From an uncultured Collinsella sp. (GTDB lineage: Bacteria; Actinomycetota; Coriobacteriia; Coriobacteriales; Coriobacteriaceae): a stretch of 5,836 nt of DNA. Of this stretch, positions 1 to 5,836 are shown piece by piece; positions within the stretch are counted from its first letter, which is position 1, and each line of letters starts with the position of its first letter. The notes under the pieces are model-generated. The model did not search any database. It had not been told where the DNA came from and saw only the letters and a list, made by a program, of their open reading frames with translations. The position numbers and the translations under genes are program-made. The stretch is taken from NCBI GenBank assembly GCA_902489225.1, contig CABTZA010000114.1, forward strand, positions 1-5,836. Reading direction: 5' to 3'.

Positions 1-29
1 AAGAATAGTCTGATAACAAAAAATTATTA

Positions 30-58
30 TTGAGAATGAGAAAAATCTTTAATACGAT
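30..58 (+). promoter_or_regulatory. Sigma-70-type promoter for the permease gene
   Basis: A TTGAGA -35 box at 30-35 and a TACGAT -10 box at 53-58 are separated by exactly 17 bp, each close to the housekeeping sigma consensus. The region upstream of the -35 box (1-29) is strikingly A/T rich in a GC-rich window, as expected for a promoter with UP-like sequence. Transcription would begin near 64-67, giving a leader of about 80 nt before the permease start. The promoter also argues against an in-frame ATG at 59, which would lie directly after the -10 box and at or before the transcript start. It is seen by eye only; no start site is measured. Confidence 0.6.
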
Positions 59-145
59 ATGCAACGAAGGCACAACCTCACCCCCGCACTGCGTCACAAT
101 AGAGCGCTAGATGCGAAAACAACTACTTCGAGGATTGGTGGTCAA

Positions 146-1540
146 ATGGCCCAGGAGACGGTTACGAACGGCACTGAAGCCCTGTTCACTCGCGAAGGCA
201 TGCCGCCCGTTACGGAAATGATTCCGTGTGCCCTTCAGCATGTGCTGGCATCGTTTGCCGGCATCATTACCCCGGCGGTCATCATGGCCGGCGTCTACGG
301 CTTTAATAGCCAGCAGAGCACCGACATCATTCAGGTTGCGCTCATTCTTTCGGCAATCGACACGGCCCTTCAAGCCTTCGCTCCCTTCCGTCGCATCGGC
401 GGCGGCCTGCCCATCGTCATGGGCGTTTCGTTCGCGTTCCTGCCGGCCCTGCAGGCCATGGGTGCCTCGGGCTTTAGCTTTGGTGCGCTGCTGGGCGGCG
501 AGATTGTCGGCGGTGCCGTCGCGGTCCTCTTTGGTCTGGCCTACAGCAAGATTAAGTGGCTGTTCCCGCCCGTCGTGACCGGTACGGTCATCTTCTCCAT
601 CGGCGTTTCGCTGTATCCCACGGCCGTCAAGTATATGGCCGGCGGTATGGGTACGCCGCTGTGGGGCACCCCGCAGGCCTGGTGCGTCGCTCTTATCACC
701 TTCGCCGTGGTCTTTGCGCTCGCCAACTTTGGCAAGGGCACGCTCAAGCTGGGGTCCGTGTTCTTTGGCATGATCGTTGGCATGATCGTTTCGATCCCCT
801 TTGGCATGATCGACTTCTCCAGCGTCGCCACCGCTCAGGTCTTCGCCCTTCCCAAGCTCATGCCCTACGCGCTCGAGTTTGATCCCGAGGTCTGTATTAC
901 CCTCGCCGTCGTGTTCCCCATGGTTGCCATCCAGGTTATCGGTGACGTCTCCGCCGCCTGCCTGGGCTCCATCGACCGTATGCCCACCGAGCGCGAACTC
1001 TCCGGCGCCATCGTGTCCCAGGGCCTCACCTCTATGGTCGGCGGCCTGCTGGGCGGTCTTCCCACCAGCGCCCTTGGCCAGAACGTGGGCATCATCTGCT
1101 CCAACAAGGTCGTCAACAAGTGGGTCTTTGTGATCATCGCGGCCGTCTTTGCCATCGCCGGTCTGTTCCCGCAGCTCTCTGCCGTCCTTTCCGCTATCCC
1201 ACAGCCCGTCATCGGCGGCGCGACCGTCGGCGTCTTTGGCACCATCACCATGAACGGCGTGCGCATGTTCACCCGCGAGGGCCTCACGCAGCGCACCACC
1301 ACCATCGTCGGTACCTCCGTCGTCTTTGGTCTGGGTATCTGGATGGCCAGCGGTTGCCTTGCCGGCGAGGGTATGCCCACCTGGGTGTCCACCGTCATCG
1401 GCTCCAACGCCGTAACCCCTACCGCCATCATGGCCATTGTTCTTAACCTGATTCTTCCACAGACGCCGGTCGTGGCTCAGCACATCGATGCTGCCAAGGA
1501 CGCTGCCGTGGATCTGGTCTTGCCCGAGAGCAAGAAGTAG
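146..1540 (+). CDS. NCS2 family nucleobase permease (uracil/xanthine permease type)
   Basis: This is an inner-membrane transporter of 464 residues, the usual size for nucleobase:cation symporter-2 proteins (about 430-490, 14 membrane segments), which import xanthine, urate or uracil with protons or sodium. The protein is almost entirely hydrophobic helices. It has the TM1 His motif (ALQHVLASFAG, His32), a TM3 segment GGGLPIVMGVSFAF (residues 85-98), the TM8 region IQVIGDVSA (262-270) and the TM10 family signature QNVGIICSNK (312-321; the usual pattern is QN-x-G-x4-T-R/K). I chose the ATG at 146 rather than the in-frame ATG at 59. The extra 29 residues are polar and unlike the family, the first ATG abuts the promoter -10 box, and a weak Shine-Dalgarno (GAGG at 130-133, GGTGG at 137-141) precedes 146. 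Two acidic residues important in XanQ appear as Gln263 and Gln292, so substrate is uncertain. Proximity to ssnA and ygfK favours a purine such as xanthine or urate. Confidence 0.9.
   Translation: MAQETVTNGTEALFTREGMPPVTEMIPCALQHVLASFAGIITPAVIMAGVYGFNSQQSTDIIQVALILSAIDTALQAFAPFRRIGGGLPIVMGVSFAFLPALQAMGASGFSFGALLGGEIVGGAVAVLFGLAYSKIKWLFPPVVTGTVIFSIGVSLYPTAVKYMAGGMGTPLWGTPQAWCVALITFAVVFALANFGKGTLKLGSVFFGMIVGMIVSIPFGMIDFSSVATAQVFALPKLMPYALEFDPEVCITLAVVFPMVAIQVIGDVSAACLGSIDRMPTERELSGAIVSQGLTSMVGGLLGGLPTSALGQNVGIICSNKVVNKWVFVIIAAVFAIAGLFPQLSAVLSAIPQPVIGGATVGVFGTITMNGVRMFTREGLTQRTTTIVGTSVVFGLGIWMASGCLAGEGMPTWVSTVIGSNAVTPTAIMAIVLNLILPQTPVVAQHIDAAKDAAVDLVLPESKK
767..790 (+). repeat. Tandem 12-bp direct repeat inside the permease gene
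   Basis: GGCATGATCGTT occurs twice back to back (767-778 and 779-790), and its first ten bases recur in the same frame at 803-812. The copies encode GMIV, GMIV and GMID within a glycine-rich membrane helix. The repeat unit is a multiple of three, so slippage would add or remove four residues without breaking the frame. Confidence 0.85.
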
Positions 1541-1556
1541 CCAATTCGGTGCTATT

Positions 1557-1588
1557 CGTCGGCGGACGCATCGCCTCGTCCGCCGACG
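1557..1588 (+). terminator. GC-rich hairpin after the permease gene, possible terminator
   Basis: A perfect 12-bp inverted repeat (CGTCGGCGGACG at 1557-1568, its complement at 1577-1588) encloses an 8-nt loop, CATCGCCT. It starts 16 nt after the permease stop codon, a typical position for a terminator or a 3'-end stabilising stem. No run of T follows, so it is not a classical intrinsic terminator; it may act as a U-less terminator, an mRNA processing or stability stem, or a partial attenuator. A very similar hairpin lies after ssnA at 3108-3141. Confidence 0.5.
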
Positions 1589-1590
1589 TC

Positions 1591-1722
1591 ATGCGGCGCC
1601 AAGCCGCACTTCAAAGGGTTTGTCCCTTTGGTGAAGCGTTGACGGGAGAGGGCCCGTTTCCGGTGTAGGCCGGCGCTTCGCACTTCCGCCATGTCAGAGG
1701 TGTCAAACCCCGCCTCTGATGT
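1591..1722 (+). promoter_or_regulatory. Structured leader upstream of ssnA, candidate cis-regulatory RNA
   Basis: Between the first hairpin and the ssnA ribosome site there are several inverted repeats. These are a 6-bp stem 1592-1597/1603-1608, a 7-bp stem 1612-1618/1624-1630, and an outer stem 1633-1638/1674-1679 (GAAGCG/CGCTTC). The outer stem encloses two small hairpins, 1642-1646/1653-1657 and 1660-1663/1670-1673, giving a possible three-way junction. A stem of about 10 bp follows at 1691-1700/1713-1722, including two G-U pairs. Some pairings exclude each other: GAAG at 1633-1636 can also extend the preceding hairpin by pairing with CTTC at 1609-1612. I do not recognise a known riboswitch consensus. 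GC-rich sequence forms short stems by chance, so this is a candidate only. Confidence 0.35.
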
Positions 1723-1736
1723 TGAAGGGAGCATTT

Positions 1737-3092
1737 ATGCTTCTGGTCGCTAACGGTTCCGTCTTTACCCGCAACGCTCAGACTCCGTTCATTCCCAACG
1801 GTGCAGTCGCTATTGACGGAGATACGATCGTCGAAGTGGGCCCCGAGCGCGAGCTCAAGGCCAAGTACCCGGATGCCGAGTACGTCGACGCCCAGGGCAA
1901 CCTCATCATGCCCGGACTTATCAACTGCCACACCCACATCTACTCGGGTCTGGCCCGCGGCCTTGCCATTAAGGGCTGCAACCCCACCAACTTCCTGGAA
2001 AATCTTGAGCAGCAGTGGTGGAAGATTGACGACAACCTGACGCTCGACGGCACCAAGGCAAGCGCCTACGCCACGATTCTGGACTCCATCCGCGATGGCG
2101 TCACCACGATCTTCGATCACCATGCAAGCTTCTGCGAGATCCCGGGCAGCCTCTTTACCATTAAGGACGCCGCTCAGGAGCTGGGCATGCGTTCGTGCCT
2201 GTGCTACGAGGTTTCCGACCGCCGTGGCCAGGAAAAGTGCGATCAGGCTATTGCCGAGAACGCCGAGTTTGCCCAGTGGGCCGCCAAGGAGCGTCGCGAT
2301 AACGATAACCACATGATCGCCGCAATGTTTGGCGGTCACGCCACCTTTACACTGTCGGACGAGACCATGGATAAGATGGCCGAGGCCAACAACGGTCTGA
2401 CCGGCTTCCACATCCATGTGTGCGAGGGCATGAACGACGTGTGGGATTCCCGCCTCAACCGCGGTGGTATCAGCCCCGTCGAGCGCCTGCTGCAGCACAA
2501 CCTGCTGGGTCCCGACACCATGCTCGGCCACTGCATCCACGTGACGCCTGCCGAGATGGATATCGTCAAGGAGTCCGGCACCTGGCTGGTCAACAACCCC
2601 GAATCCAATATGGGAAACGCCGTGGGCTGCGCCCCCGTGCTCGAGTTCTTCCGCCGCGGCATCCCCGTGTGCATGGGCACCGACGCCTACACCCACGATA
2701 TGCTCGAGAGCCTCAAGGTCTTCCTGATCATTCAGCGCCACAACGCCGCCATGCCCAACGTGGGCTGGTGCGAGGCCATGACGATGCTGTTTGAGAACAA
2801 CGCCAAGATGGCGAGCAAGTACTTCGATCGCAAGCTCGGTGTGCTTGAGCCCGGCGCTGCCGCCGACGTCATCGTCATGGACTACAAGCCCTTTACGCCG
2901 CTGAGCGAGGAGAACATCGACGGCCACATGCTCTTTGGCATGATGGGCAAAAACTGCCGTACCACCATCATCAACGGCCGCGTCTTGTACAAGGATCGCG
3001 AGTTTGTCGGTATCGATGAGGACAAGATCAACGCGTGGACCATGGCCGAGTCCAAGAAGCTCTGGAGCACGCTCAACGATCGCGCCTACTAA
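1737..3092 (+). CDS. ssnA: SsnA family aminohydrolase / cyclic amidohydrolase
   Basis: This is a cytoplasmic metal-dependent hydrolase of the amidohydrolase superfamily (TrzN/AtzB/guanine deaminase-like), 451 residues, close to the about 440 of E. coli SsnA. After an N-terminal beta segment, the barrel opens with PGLINCHTH (residues 59-67; metal ligands His65 and His67). It continues with DHH (127-129), FHIHVCE (224-230; His227 and Glu230), GHCIH (264-268), NPESN (287-291) and GTDAYTHDM (314-322; Asp316, the catalytic and metal residue). The C-terminal part GAAADVIVMDYKP (373-385) re-forms the small beta domain. All expected catalytic residues are present. The start at 1737 is preferred over ATG 1719 because AAGGGAG at 1725-1731 sits 5 nt upstream. 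SsnA proteins accompany YgfK in E. coli and in gut purine/urate degradation clusters, where ring-opening or deamination of a purine intermediate is the likely role. The exact substrate cannot be read from sequence. Alternative label: generic chlorohydrolase or cytosine-deaminase-like enzyme. Confidence 0.92.
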   Translation: MLLVANGSVFTRNAQTPFIPNGAVAIDGDTIVEVGPERELKAKYPDAEYVDAQGNLIMPGLINCHTHIYSGLARGLAIKGCNPTNFLENLEQQWWKIDDNLTLDGTKASAYATILDSIRDGVTTIFDHHASFCEIPGSLFTIKDAAQELGMRSCLCYEVSDRRGQEKCDQAIAENAEFAQWAAKERRDNDNHMIAAMFGGHATFTLSDETMDKMAEANNGLTGFHIHVCEGMNDVWDSRLNRGGISPVERLLQHNLLGPDTMLGHCIHVTPAEMDIVKESGTWLVNNPESNMGNAVGCAPVLEFFRRGIPVCMGTDAYTHDMLESLKVFLIIQRHNAAMPNVGWCEAMTMLFENNAKMASKYFDRKLGVLEPGAAADVIVMDYKPFTPLSEENIDGHMLFGMMGKNCRTTIINGRVLYKDREFVGIDEDKINAWTMAESKKLWSTLNDRAY

Positions 3093-3107
3093 TTACAAGT
3101 AGATTCG

Positions 3108-3141
3108 CGCGCGTCGGATGTTTCGCCGCATCCGACGCGCG
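3108..3141 (+). terminator. GC-rich hairpin after ssnA, possible terminator
   Basis: A perfect 13-bp inverted repeat (CGCGCGTCGGATG at 3108-3120, complement at 3129-3141) encloses an 8-nt loop, TTTCGCCG. It begins 15 nt after the ssnA stop codon and, like the hairpin at 1557-1588, lacks a downstream T run. Both hairpins contain CGTCGG in the left arm and TCGCC at the same place in an 8-nt loop. It may terminate or attenuate transcription before ygfK, or protect the ssnA 3' end. Confidence 0.5.
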
Positions 3142-3145
3142 TATA

Positions 3146-3221
3146 GGCGACCTCCGCGGGGTCGCCGGCGCTGTGCTAGCGCTACACCGTATTTGCGCCC
3201 GCCGCGCGGTCTCGCCGGGCG
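3146..3221 (+). promoter_or_regulatory. Hairpin-rich leader upstream of ygfK
   Basis: Three further inverted repeats lie between the ssnA 3' hairpin and the ygfK ribosome site. They are GGCGACC/GGTCGCC (3146-3152/3160-3166, 7 bp), GCGCT/AGCGC (3168-3172/3178-3182) and CGCCCG/CGGGCG (3196-3201/3216-3221). The last ends about 6 nt before the Shine-Dalgarno. No convincing promoter boxes are visible here, so ygfK is probably read from upstream. The stretch is very GC-rich, so chance stems are likely; a regulatory role is inference. Confidence 0.25.
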
Positions 3222-3227
3222 TTACAG

Positions 3228-3234
3228 AGAGGAG
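3228..3234 (+). promoter_or_regulatory. Ribosome binding site of ygfK
   Basis: AGAGGAG lies 6 nt before the ATG at 3241, the strongest Shine-Dalgarno in the window. It fixes the start at 3241 rather than at the in-frame ATG four codons later (3253). Confidence 0.8.
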
Positions 3235-3240
3235 CTCATT

Positions 3241-5836
3241 ATGAGCGACATCATGAGGCCGATCCCGTTTTCGCAGCTGATGAACTGGATCATCGAGGAG
3301 CACAAGACCCAGGGCGCCGTCTTTGGCGTGCGCAAGATGGTCACGACCAACCAGGAGGGCGCGCTTCCCATTTTTGACGAGCGCATCGAGACTCCGTTTG
3401 GCCCGGCCGCCGGCCCCAACACGCAGCTGGCCCAGAACATCGTGGCATCCTACGTGGCCGGTTCCCGCTTCTTTGAGCTCAAGACCGTTCAGGTTATGGA
3501 CGGCGAGGAGCTCTCCAAGTGTGTGAACAAGCCCTGCATCGTGGCGCAGGACGAGTGCTACAACTGCGAGTGGTCGACCGAGCTCGAGGTTCCGCAGGCC
3601 TTTGCCGAGTACGTGAAGGCATGGTTTGCCTGCCACCTGATCGCTCGCGAGTACGGCCTGGGCAGCCCGGATGGTTTTGTCTTCAACATGTCCGTGGGTT
3701 ATGACCTCGAGGGCATCAAGAGCCCCAAGGTCGATGCGTACATTGAGGGCATGAAGGACGCCAGCGGCTCCGACGTCTGGAACGAGTGCCGCGCATGGGC
3801 GCTCGCCAACCTGGACAAGTTTGAGCATGTCGACGCCGCGTTTGTCGAGTCCATCCCGGCACGCGTTTCCAACTCCATCACCGAGTCCACCCTGCACGGC
3901 TGCCCGCCGGCGGAGATCGAGCGCATCGCGACCTATCTGATCACCGAGAAGGGCCTCAACACCTACATCAAGTGCAACCCCACGCTGCTGGGCTATGAGT
4001 TTGCCCGCCAGCGCCTCAACGAGCTGGGCTTTGACTACATCGTCTTCGACGATACGCACTTCCGCGAGGACCTGCAGTGGGCCGACGCCGTGCCCATGTT
4101 CGAGCGCCTGATTGCCCTGTGCGCCGAGCGCGGCCTGGAGTTTGGCGTCAAGCTGACCAACACGTTCCCCGTCGACGTGACGAGGAACGAGCTGCCCTCC
4201 ACCGAGATGTACATGTCCGGCCGTTCGCTGTTCTCGCTGACCATCGAGGCTGCCCGCCGCATTACCGAGCAGTTTGATGGCAAACTGCGCATAAGCTACT
4301 CCGGCGGTGCCACGGTCTACAACATCCGCGCCCTGTACGATGCCGGCATTTGGCCCGTCACCCTGGCGACCGACGTGCTCAAGCCCGGTGGCTACGAGCG
4401 CTTTAGCCAGATGGCCGGCGAGTTTACCGACCTGGATGGCAAGCCGTTTGCGGGCGTCTCGCTCGAGGCCGTGACCGCGATTCAGACCGACTCGCTCACC
4501 AACCCGCTCTACAAGAAGCCGCTGCGCCCGCTGCCCGACCGCAAGGTCGCCGGCAAGAGCCCGCTTTCCGACTGCTTTACCACGCCGTGCCGCACGAGCT
4601 GTCCCATCCAGCAGGATATTCCCGCCTATCTGGCGGCTGTTGACGAGGGCCGCTTCGAGGACGCGCTCAACATCATCATCGAGCGCAACGCCCTGCCGTT
4701 TATCACCGGCACCATCTGCCCGCATCCCTGCGGCCGCGCTTGCGAGCGTGCGTTCTACGAGCCCGAGGGTGCCCAGATTCGCGCCAGCAAGCTCAAGGCT
4801 GCCCGCGAGGCCATGACCGCCGTGCTGCCCAAGCTGCGCGCCCAGGCCATTGCCAACGACGGCGAGCACAACGTTGCCGTTATCGGTGGCGGCCCGGCCG
4901 GTCTGGCGACGGCGTTCTTCCTGACGCGTGCCGGCGTGCCCGTCACTATCTTTGAGGCCCGCGATTCGCTCGGCGGCGTGGTCCGCCACGTGATCCCCGA
5001 GTTCCGTATTGCGAGCGACGATATCTCCCACGATGCCGAGCTCTGCCTGACCTTTGGCGCCAAGGTGCAGCTCAACGCTCGCGTGGATTCCATTGAAGAG
5101 CTCAAGGCCCAGGGCTTTACCGACGTGGTCGTGGCCACCGGTGCCTGGATGCCCGGCTCTGCGGGCTTGGGCGAGGGTGCCGAGCTCGACGTGCTGGAGT
5201 TCCTCGAGACCGCCAAGAAGGGCGAGAAGCTCGAGCTGGGCGAGGACGTCGTGGTCATCGGCGCCGGCAACACCGCCATGGATGCTGCCCGCGTGGCCAA
5301 GCGCCTGGCTGGTGTGAAGAACGTGCGCCTGGTGTATCGCCGCACCAAGAAGCAGATGCCCGCCGACGAGGAAGAGCTTGATCTTGCTCTTGCCGACGGC
5401 GTTGAGTTCTGCGAGCTGCTGGCGCCCAAGGCACTCAACGGCGCCGTGCTGACCTGCGATGTTATGGAGCTTGGCGAGCCGGATGCAAGCGGCCGTCGCA
5501 GCCCCGTCGCCACGGGCGAGACCGTCGAGCTTCCCGCCACCACGGTGATCTGCGCCGTGGGCGAGGGCATCGACGCCAGCCTGTACGATGCCGCGGGCGT
5601 CGAGCACGACCGTCGCGGCCGCCTTGCCGCCACCTCCACCGGCGTCGAGGGCGTCTGGGCTGCGGGCGACTGCCGTCGCGGTCCTGCCACCGTGGTCGAG
5701 GCCATCGCCGATGCCGCCGAGGTTGCCCGTGCCATCGCCGGCGTGGACTTTAACAAGTACGCCGACCAGAATGCTCAGGCCGGCCGCGAGGACACCTGCT
5801 ACGAGCGCAAGGGGCCGCTGTGCCGCGACAAACGCA
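3241..5836 (+). CDS. ygfK: YgfK family iron-sulfur flavoprotein, putative selenate reductase subunit (3' end cut by window)
   Basis: The frame is open from 3241 to the window end, giving 865 residues of a family usually about 1030 long; the missing part should carry the C-terminal ferredoxin-like 4Fe-4S domain. Residues 1-430 resemble a dihydroorotate-dehydrogenase-type FMN barrel: TPFGPAAGPN (51-60), ELKTVQV (79-85, Lys81), LHGCPPAEIERI (218-229), IKCNPTLLG (243-251), YSGGATVYNIRALYDAG (353-369). Residues 440 onward match the GltD small subunit of glutamate synthase. They have Cys445/450/454 and Cys493/497/501 for iron-sulfur clusters, an FAD-binding VIGGGPAG (547-554) with Glu572, an NAD(P)H-binding VIGAGNTAMDAAR (672-684), YRRTKKQMPA (699-708) and the second FAD motif GVWAAGDCRRGP (804-815). 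It is probably a cytoplasmic NAD(P)H-linked reductase. The selenate-reductase name comes from genetics in E. coli; presence beside ssnA and a nucleobase permease points to purine breakdown. In E. coli the order is ygfK then ssnA; here it is reversed, with a 148-nt gap. Confidence 0.93.
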   Translation, partial: MSDIMRPIPFSQLMNWIIEEHKTQGAVFGVRKMVTTNQEGALPIFDERIETPFGPAAGPNTQLAQNIVASYVAGSRFFELKTVQVMDGEELSKCVNKPCIVAQDECYNCEWSTELEVPQAFAEYVKAWFACHLIAREYGLGSPDGFVFNMSVGYDLEGIKSPKVDAYIEGMKDASGSDVWNECRAWALANLDKFEHVDAAFVESIPARVSNSITESTLHGCPPAEIERIATYLITEKGLNTYIKCNPTLLGYEFARQRLNELGFDYIVFDDTHFREDLQWADAVPMFERLIALCAERGLEFGVKLTNTFPVDVTRNELPSTEMYMSGRSLFSLTIEAARRITEQFDGKLRISYSGGATVYNIRALYDAGIWPVTLATDVLKPGGYERFSQMAGEFTDLDGKPFAGVSLEAVTAIQTDSLTNPLYKKPLRPLPDRKVAGKSPLSDCFTTPCRTSCPIQQDIPAYLAAVDEGRFEDALNIIIERNALPFITGTICPHPCGRACERAFYEPEGAQIRASKLKAAREAMTAVLPKLRAQAIANDGEHNVAVIGGGPAGLATAFFLTRAGVPVTIFEARDSLGGVVRHVIPEFRIASDDISHDAELCLTFGAKVQLNARVDSIEELKAQGFTDVVVATGAWMPGSAGLGEGAELDVLEFLETAKKGEKLELGEDVVVIGAGNTAMDAARVAKRLAGVKNVRLVYRRTKKQMPADEEELDLALADGVEFCELLAPKALNGAVLTCDVMELGEPDASGRRSPVATGETVELPATTVICAVGEGIDASLYDAAGVEHDRRGRLAATSTGVEGVWAAGDCRRGPATVVEAIADAAEVARAIAGVDFNKYADQNAQAGREDTCYERKGPLCRDKR

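Noticed and set aside
24..46. A/T-rich TGAGAATGAG stretch as a Fur-like iron box
   Set aside because: The match is partial and lacks a clear inverted repeat; the downstream gene is a nucleobase permease, and A/T richness is adequately explained by the promoter.
107..1483. A 458-codon minus-strand open frame opposite the permease
   Set aside because: The translation is low-complexity (Asp, Gly, His rich), has no family motifs and mirrors a well-supported membrane transporter gene.
1639..1667. TTGACG (1639-1644) as a possible -35 box for an ssnA promoter
   Set aside because: At 17 bp spacing the -10 position reads GGTGTA, far from consensus, and the region is GC-rich and hairpin-forming.
1591..1736. 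A classical purine (guanine/adenine) riboswitch upstream of ssnA
   Set aside because: Although a three-way junction can be drawn, the conserved junction sequences and loop-loop sequences of that class are not present.
1611..2927. A 438-codon minus-strand open frame opposite ssnA
   Set aside because: Antisense shadow; the plus strand carries the full amidohydrolase active-site set and a Shine-Dalgarno.
3073..5607. An 844-codon open frame on the minus strand opposite ygfK
   Set aside because: It is the antisense shadow of a long GC-rich gene whose codons strongly favour G/C at the third position. Its translation is rich in Gly, Ala, His, Arg and Asp without recognisable motifs, and the plus strand has clear catalytic and cofactor motifs throughout.
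3241..5836. A selenocysteine TGA codon in ygfK, given the selenate reductase name
   Set aside because: The frame contains no in-frame stop codon across all 865 visible codons.

Overview
The window looks like a piece of a high-GC (roughly 60%) bacterial chromosome carrying a purine or urate catabolism locus. Strong third-position G/C codon bias, Shine-Dalgarno-led genes and the combination of an NCS2 permease, ssnA and ygfK suggest a gut anaerobe. A Coriobacteriia member such as Collinsella is my best guess, but this is inference from composition and gene content, with no marker gene present.

Layout, all on the + strand: (1) positions 1-145 hold an AT-rich promoter (TTGAGA, 17-bp spacer, TACGAT) and an ~80-nt leader; (2) 146-1540 encodes a nucleobase:cation symporter-2 (uracil/xanthine permease family) protein; (3) 1541-1736 is a 196-nt gap with a 12-bp GC hairpin followed by several further inverted repeats, some mutually exclusive; (4) 1737-3092 encodes SsnA, a metal-dependent cyclic amidohydrolase/aminohydrolase; (5) 3093-3240 is a 148-nt gap with a 13-bp GC hairpin that shares stem and loop words with the first one; (6) 3241 to the window end encodes the first 865 residues of YgfK (usual length about 1030), an iron-sulfur flavoprotein annotated in databases as a putative selenate reductase subunit.

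How they fit together: the permease would import a purine (xanthine, urate or similar), and SsnA and YgfK are two core proteins of the anaerobic purine/urate breakdown cluster known from gut bacteria (with ygeX, ygeY, ygeW, hyuA and xdhD partners, none visible here). The most interesting reading is of YgfK. Its N-terminal half looks like a dihydroorotate/dihydropyrimidine-dehydrogenase-type FMN barrel and its C-terminal half like GltD, so it resembles dihydropyrimidine dehydrogenase with the domains in swapped order. This includes a Cys (C221) in a position like the catalytic Cys of that enzyme. That would make it a candidate reductase that dearomatises a purine ring before hydrolases such as SsnA or HyuA open it. 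The two structured intergenic leaders are the main non-coding features that the gene calls do not explain. I saw no tRNA, rRNA, CRISPR array or insertion sequence.
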